DNA of 64,000 nucleotides from Cellulomonas terrae (GTDB lineage Bacteria; Actinomycetota; Actinomycetes; Actinomycetales; Cellulomonadaceae), in NCBI RefSeq assembly GCF_007990265.1, contig NZ_BJWH01000003.1:186001-250000 (forward strand), written 5' to 3'. Made by a program: the position numbers and the translations under genes. The notes beneath the pieces are model-generated. The model was not told the origin of the DNA. It did no database searches and saw only the letters and a program-made list of their open reading frames with translations. Positions 61,010 through 64,000 of this stretch are shown here, piece by piece (position 1 is the first letter of the stretch; the number at the start of each line of letters is the position of its first letter).

Positions 61010-62206
61010 TCACACCGCAGCCGGGTCCAGCACGACCTTGATGCAGCCGTCGGCCTTCTTCTGGAACATGTCGTAGGCGGCCGGGGCCTCCTCCAACGCG
61101 ATGCGGTGGGTCCGCAGGTCCAGGACACCGAGCGGGTCCGCCGCGTCCGACACCAGCGGCAGCAGGTCGTCGATCCACCGCTTGACGTTCGCCTGGCCCA
61201 TGCGCAGCGTCAGGCCCTTGTCGAAGAGCTGCATCATCGGGATCGGGTCGACGGCGCCGCCGTACACCCCCACGATCGAGACCGTCCCGCCGCGCCGCAC
61301 CACGTCGAACGCGTTCAGCAGCGCCGCGAGCCGGTCCACGCCCGCCTTCTCGATCATCGCGGCCCCGACCTTGTCGGGCAGCAGGCCGGCGAAGCGCTGT
61401 GCGCCCGCGGCCACCGGCGACCCGTGCGCCTCCATGCCGACGGCGTCGATCGAGGAGTCCACACCCCGCCCGCCGGTGAGCTCACGGACCGCCCCGGCCA
61501 CGTCGTCGACCGCGCCGACGTCGATGACCTCGATGCCGTGGCGACGGGCCATCTCGAGCCGCTCGGGGACGAGGTCCAGCCCGATCACCCGCGACGCGCC
61601 GCGGTGCGCAGCGATCCGCGCGGCCATCTGCCCGATCGGTCCGAGCCCGACCACGGCGACCGTCCCCCCGGCCGGCACGTCCGCGTACTCGACGGCCTGC
61701 CACGCGGTGGGCAGCACGTCGGACAGGAACAGGTAGCGCTCGTCCGGGGCGCCGTCCGCCGGGACGACGATCGGCCCGAACTGCGCCTGCGGCACCCGCA
61801 GGTACTCCGCCTGGCCACCGGGCACCTGCCCGTACAGCTTGCTGAACCCGAACAGCGAGGCTCCGGTGCCCTGGTCGCGGACCTGGGTGGTCTCGCACTG
61901 GGCGAACAGCCCGTGGGCACACATCCAGCACGTCCCGCACGAGATGTTGAACGGGATCACGACGCGATCGCCCACCGCCAGCGAGCCGGTGCCCGCACCG
62001 ACCTCCTCGACGACGCCCATCGCCTCGTGCCCGAGCACGTCGCCCTTGTCGAGGTACATGCCGAGCACGGTGTACAGGTGCAGGTCGGAGCCGCAGATGG
62101 CCGTCGAGGTCACCCGGACGATCGCGTCCGTCGGGTGCTGGATCGTGGGGTCCGGGACCGTCTCGACGCTCACGTTCTCCCGGCCCTGCCATGTCAGTGC
62201 GCGCAT
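61010..62206 (-). CDS. Zinc-dependent alcohol dehydrogenase (glutathione-independent formaldehyde dehydrogenase-like)
   Basis: The 398-residue medium-chain dehydrogenase shows the catalytic zinc site (AICGSDLHLY, LGHEAMGVVEEVG), the structural zinc loop CGTCWMCAHGLFAQC, and the NAD-binding VVGLGPIGQMAA. The extended loop and overall pattern match formaldehyde dehydrogenase-like/FdhA-type enzymes in actinobacteria. No operon partner; 89 bases separate it from the desaturase on the same strand. Confidence 0.88.
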   Translation of the reverse strand: MRALTWQGRENVSVETVPDPTIQHPTDAIVRVTSTAICGSDLHLYTVLGMYLDKGDVLGHEAMGVVEEVGAGTGSLAVGDRVVIPFNISCGTCWMCAHGLFAQCETTQVRDQGTGASLFGFSKLYGQVPGGQAEYLRVPQAQFGPIVVPADGAPDERYLFLSDVLPTAWQAVEYADVPAGGTVAVVGLGPIGQMAARIAAHRGASRVIGLDLVPERLEMARRHGIEVIDVGAVDDVAGAVRELTGGRGVDSSIDAVGMEAHGSPVAAGAQRFAGLLPDKVGAAMIEKAGVDRLAALLNAFDVVRRGGTVSIVGVYGGAVDPIPMMQLFDKGLTLRMGQANVKRWIDDLLPLVSDAADPLGVLDLRTHRIALEEAPAAYDMFQKKADGCIKVVLDPAAV

Positions 62207-62295
62207 GCTCGTTCCCCTGCCCTCGATGGTTCTGTGCGGTGTCGCCCGGGCCAGCGTGCGCTCCGTCGGCCGACCCCGCGACTCCAGCCCGTGGC

Positions 62296-63372
62296 TCAGG
62301 CGGCGAGCCGGGCGGCGACCAGAGGGCACTGGAAGGGGTCGCGCGACGCGAGCCCCACCTGGTTGAGGTACCGGACGACGATCCCGTAGGACCGGGCGAG
62401 GGACGTCTCGGTGTAGGCGATGTCGTGCGTCAGGCAGAACTGCCGCACCAACGGCCGCACGGCCCGCAGCGCGGGGCTCGGCATGCTCGGGAACAGGTGG
62501 TGCTCGACCTGGTGGTTGAGCCCGCCCATGAACACGTCGACCCATCGACCACCGGTGATGTTGCGGCTGAGCAGCACCTGACGGTGCAGGAAGCCGAGCT
62601 TCAGGGACGCCGGGACGATCGGCATCCCCTTGTGGTTGGGCGCGAACGTCGCGCCCATGTAGACCCCGAACAGGCCCAGCTGGACACCCAGGAACGCGCA
62701 CGCCATCCCGAACGGCAAGAGCCAGAAGACGACGGTCAGGTACCCGCCGAGGCGCAGGGTCAGGAGGCTGAGCTCCACGGTGCGGCGCTTCACCGGTGCC
62801 TTGCCGAGCACCGTCCGCACCCCGGACGCGTGCAGGTTGAGGCCCTCGAGCAGCAGCAGCGGGAAGAACAGCCAGCCCTGCCGCTGCGCGAACCAGCCCG
62901 CGAGCCCGGTGCGGGGGCTGGTCAGGTCGGCCGTGGTGAAGACGATGGCCCCGCTCTCGATGTCACCGTCCGCGCCGAGCGTGTTGGGCTTGGCGTGGTG
63001 CCGGCTGTGCTTGCGGTTCCACCAGCCGTAGCTCATGCCTGCGTACAGGTTCGCCAGCACCAGGCTCGCCCAGTCGTTCCAGCGGCCCGAGCGGAAGATC
63101 TGGCGGTGTGCGGCGTCGTGCCCCAGGAACATCACCTGGCCGAGCGCGACCGCGAGCGCTGCGGCGACCGCGAGCTGCCACCACGAGTGCCCGACGACGA
63201 CGAACGTCACGCCGAGCCCGCCGAGGACCGCCGTGAGCACGACGAAGCGCGTCCAGTAGTGGGCGTACCGGCGGCGCAGGAGGCCGCTGCCCTGGACGGC
63301 GTGCATCAGTTCCGTGAAGTCGCTGGACGGTGCGCGCGTCGACGGCGACGTGGTGGGGATGGTGGTCATCAT
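62296..63372 (-). CDS. Membrane fatty acid desaturase (acyl-CoA/acyl-lipid type)
   Basis: The 358-residue desaturase has three His boxes: HDAAHRQ, HSRHHAKPN and HQVEHHLFP. The last is typical of front-end or DesA3-type enzymes. It has four membrane helices around YWTRFVVLTAVLGGLGVTFVVV and LLLEGLNL. It inserts a double bond into membrane lipids with O2 and an electron partner. ATG at 63372 follows AGGAG; ATG 63369 is equally possible. Confidence 0.9.
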   Translation of the reverse strand: MMTTIPTTSPSTRAPSSDFTELMHAVQGSGLLRRRYAHYWTRFVVLTAVLGGLGVTFVVVGHSWWQLAVAAALAVALGQVMFLGHDAAHRQIFRSGRWNDWASLVLANLYAGMSYGWWNRKHSRHHAKPNTLGADGDIESGAIVFTTADLTSPRTGLAGWFAQRQGWLFFPLLLLEGLNLHASGVRTVLGKAPVKRRTVELSLLTLRLGGYLTVVFWLLPFGMACAFLGVQLGLFGVYMGATFAPNHKGMPIVPASLKLGFLHRQVLLSRNITGGRWVDVFMGGLNHQVEHHLFPSMPSPALRAVRPLVRQFCLTHDIAYTETSLARSYGIVVRYLNQVGLASRDPFQCPLVAARLAA

Positions 63373-63530
63373 GGGGCTCCTGCCTCCCGCGGCACCGATG
63401 AGGGTGCCGGCACGGGCGGCCCGGTCCTGACCTCCTTCCACGGTAGACCTCCCCCGGCCGACCGCAACCGGGCGTAGGCTCGTCCGAGAGGTCCGGAGGC
63501 GGCCGTCGCTCGATGCGCGGGAGCGTGGAG

Positions 63531-63812
63531 ATGACTTCGCCGCATGTGCTCGTCGTCGTGGACGACCAGGACGTCGCCCGGATCGAGGCGGAGGGCGAGC
63601 TCTGGGCCCCCCACCTGGCCGAGCTGCACACCCGGATGCTGGCGCTCGCCGCCCACGGGTGCCGCACCATCGACCTCGACCTGTCGCGGGCGTCACCGGG
63701 GTTCCTCGCCGGCGAGCTCCTGGCCGAGGTCGTCCGCCTCCCCACGACGACCTGCACCGTGACCGTGGCGGGGTGGGCGCGGGTCGCGGTGGAGCCCGAG
63801 CCGGTCCCATGA
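63531..63812 (+). CDS. Small protein, STAS-like pattern
   Basis: The 93-residue protein alternates strands and helices (VLVVVDDQDVARIEAEGEL, LHTRMLALAAHGCRTIDLDLSRA, LAEVVRLPTTTCTVTVAGWARV), weakly like a STAS anti-sigma antagonist. The identification is uncertain. GGGAG lies eight bases before the ATG. Its stop overlaps the next ATG (ATGA), so it is co-expressed with the GAF protein. Confidence 0.55.
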   Translation: MTSPHVLVVVDDQDVARIEAEGELWAPHLAELHTRMLALAAHGCRTIDLDLSRASPGFLAGELLAEVVRLPTTTCTVTVAGWARVAVEPEPVP

Positions 63813-64000
63813 AGCTGGTCCCGGAGACCCGCGACGCCCTCGTGCGGCTGGGTGAGACGTCCGAGAAGGACCTGGTCGCGGCCATGGTCGAGGCGGCCGA
63901 GATCCTGCGCGCGGTCGTGCCGTCCTGCGTGGGGGTCAGCTACTCCCTCCTCGACGAGCACCTCACGTTCACGGTCGTCGCGACGCGCCGCGAGACGGAC
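63809..64000 (+). CDS. GAF-type sensor protein, N-terminal part (runs off the window)
   Basis: The 64 visible residues begin with a helix (DALVRLGETSEKDLVAAMVEAAEILRAVV) and then CVGVSYSLLDEHLTFTVVATRRE, as at the start of actinobacterial GAF-domain regulators. The rest lies beyond 64000. A small STAS-like protein followed by a GAF protein suggests a signalling pair. Confidence 0.6.
   Translation, partial: MKLVPETRDALVRLGETSEKDLVAAMVEAAEILRAVVPSCVGVSYSLLDEHLTFTVVATRRETD

Overview
The window is about 74% G+C, with dense genes, GTGA/ATGA start-stop overlaps, frequent GTG starts, a SARP/BTAD regulator, a CIRCE site and a SAM-IV riboswitch. This points to a high-GC actinomycete chromosome, perhaps a Cellulomonas-like actinobacterium (inference). 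I saw no tRNA, rRNA, insertion sequence, CRISPR array or capsid/lysis genes.

0-11 kb: aromatic catabolism. A phenylalanine 4-hydroxylase-like enzyme converges on a class A FAD phenol hydroxylase. The latter diverges from a coupled operon: TPP enzyme, FAH-RraA fusion, GntR regulator, HpaE, HpaD, HpaH, HpaI. HpaD-HpaE-HpaH-HpaI are the meta-cleavage route for homoprotocatechuate. HpaB/HpaC and HpaF are not visible; the FAD hydroxylase and the fusion protein may replace them.

11-37 kb: an extracellular-type contractile injection system (eCIS). A DUF4157 protein ending in a D...ExK nuclease-like domain precedes a small acidic gene (toxin and possible immunity protein) and a small SARP regulator. 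A plus-strand operon (13.9-28.8 kb) encodes tube-initiator-like protein, LysM protein, hub, spike, PAAR-like tip, gp25, two J-type baseplate proteins, a gpI-like protein with a long C-terminal extension, a DUF6519 fibre-like protein and a second DUF4157 protein. A minus-strand operon (36.9-28.9 kb) encodes sheath, tube, a paired-CxxC baseplate factor, a Pro-rich linker, a DUF4255 cap-like protein, an AAA+ ATPase and a third DUF4157 protein. Three transcription units (toxin, baseplate, sheath) each carry three GTGAC/GTGAT-core heptamers at exact 11-bp spacing with the same 10-bp gap to a -10-like hexamer. That is the layout of a SARP operator, so the eCIS and its cargo look like one regulon.

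37-50 kb: housekeeping and stress genes: DUF1579, FMN reductase, a kinase-like/LPG-synthase membrane protein, dodecin, DUF1918, SRPBCC, a LigD-like protein that kept its phosphoesterase but lost the ligase lysine, a CIRCE-controlled Hsp20, PfpI, an APH-like kinase, a DinB2-like polymerase with Val at the steric gate, then a Cys-containing leader peptide before cysteine dioxygenase and rhodanese, and a secreted gamma-glutamyltransferase.

50-64 kb: a hyaluronan-synthase-like GT2, GH26 and UDP-glucose dehydrogenase operon; an FMN reductase/flavin reductase pair; and an LLM flavin monooxygenase read from a strong promoter through a SAM-IV riboswitch and a double Cys-Cys leader peptide. Then come a GNAT enzyme, a coupled operon of HO-like diiron protein, CDGSH protein, membrane protein and GT2, a zinc alcohol dehydrogenase, a fatty-acid desaturase, and two genes running off the end.
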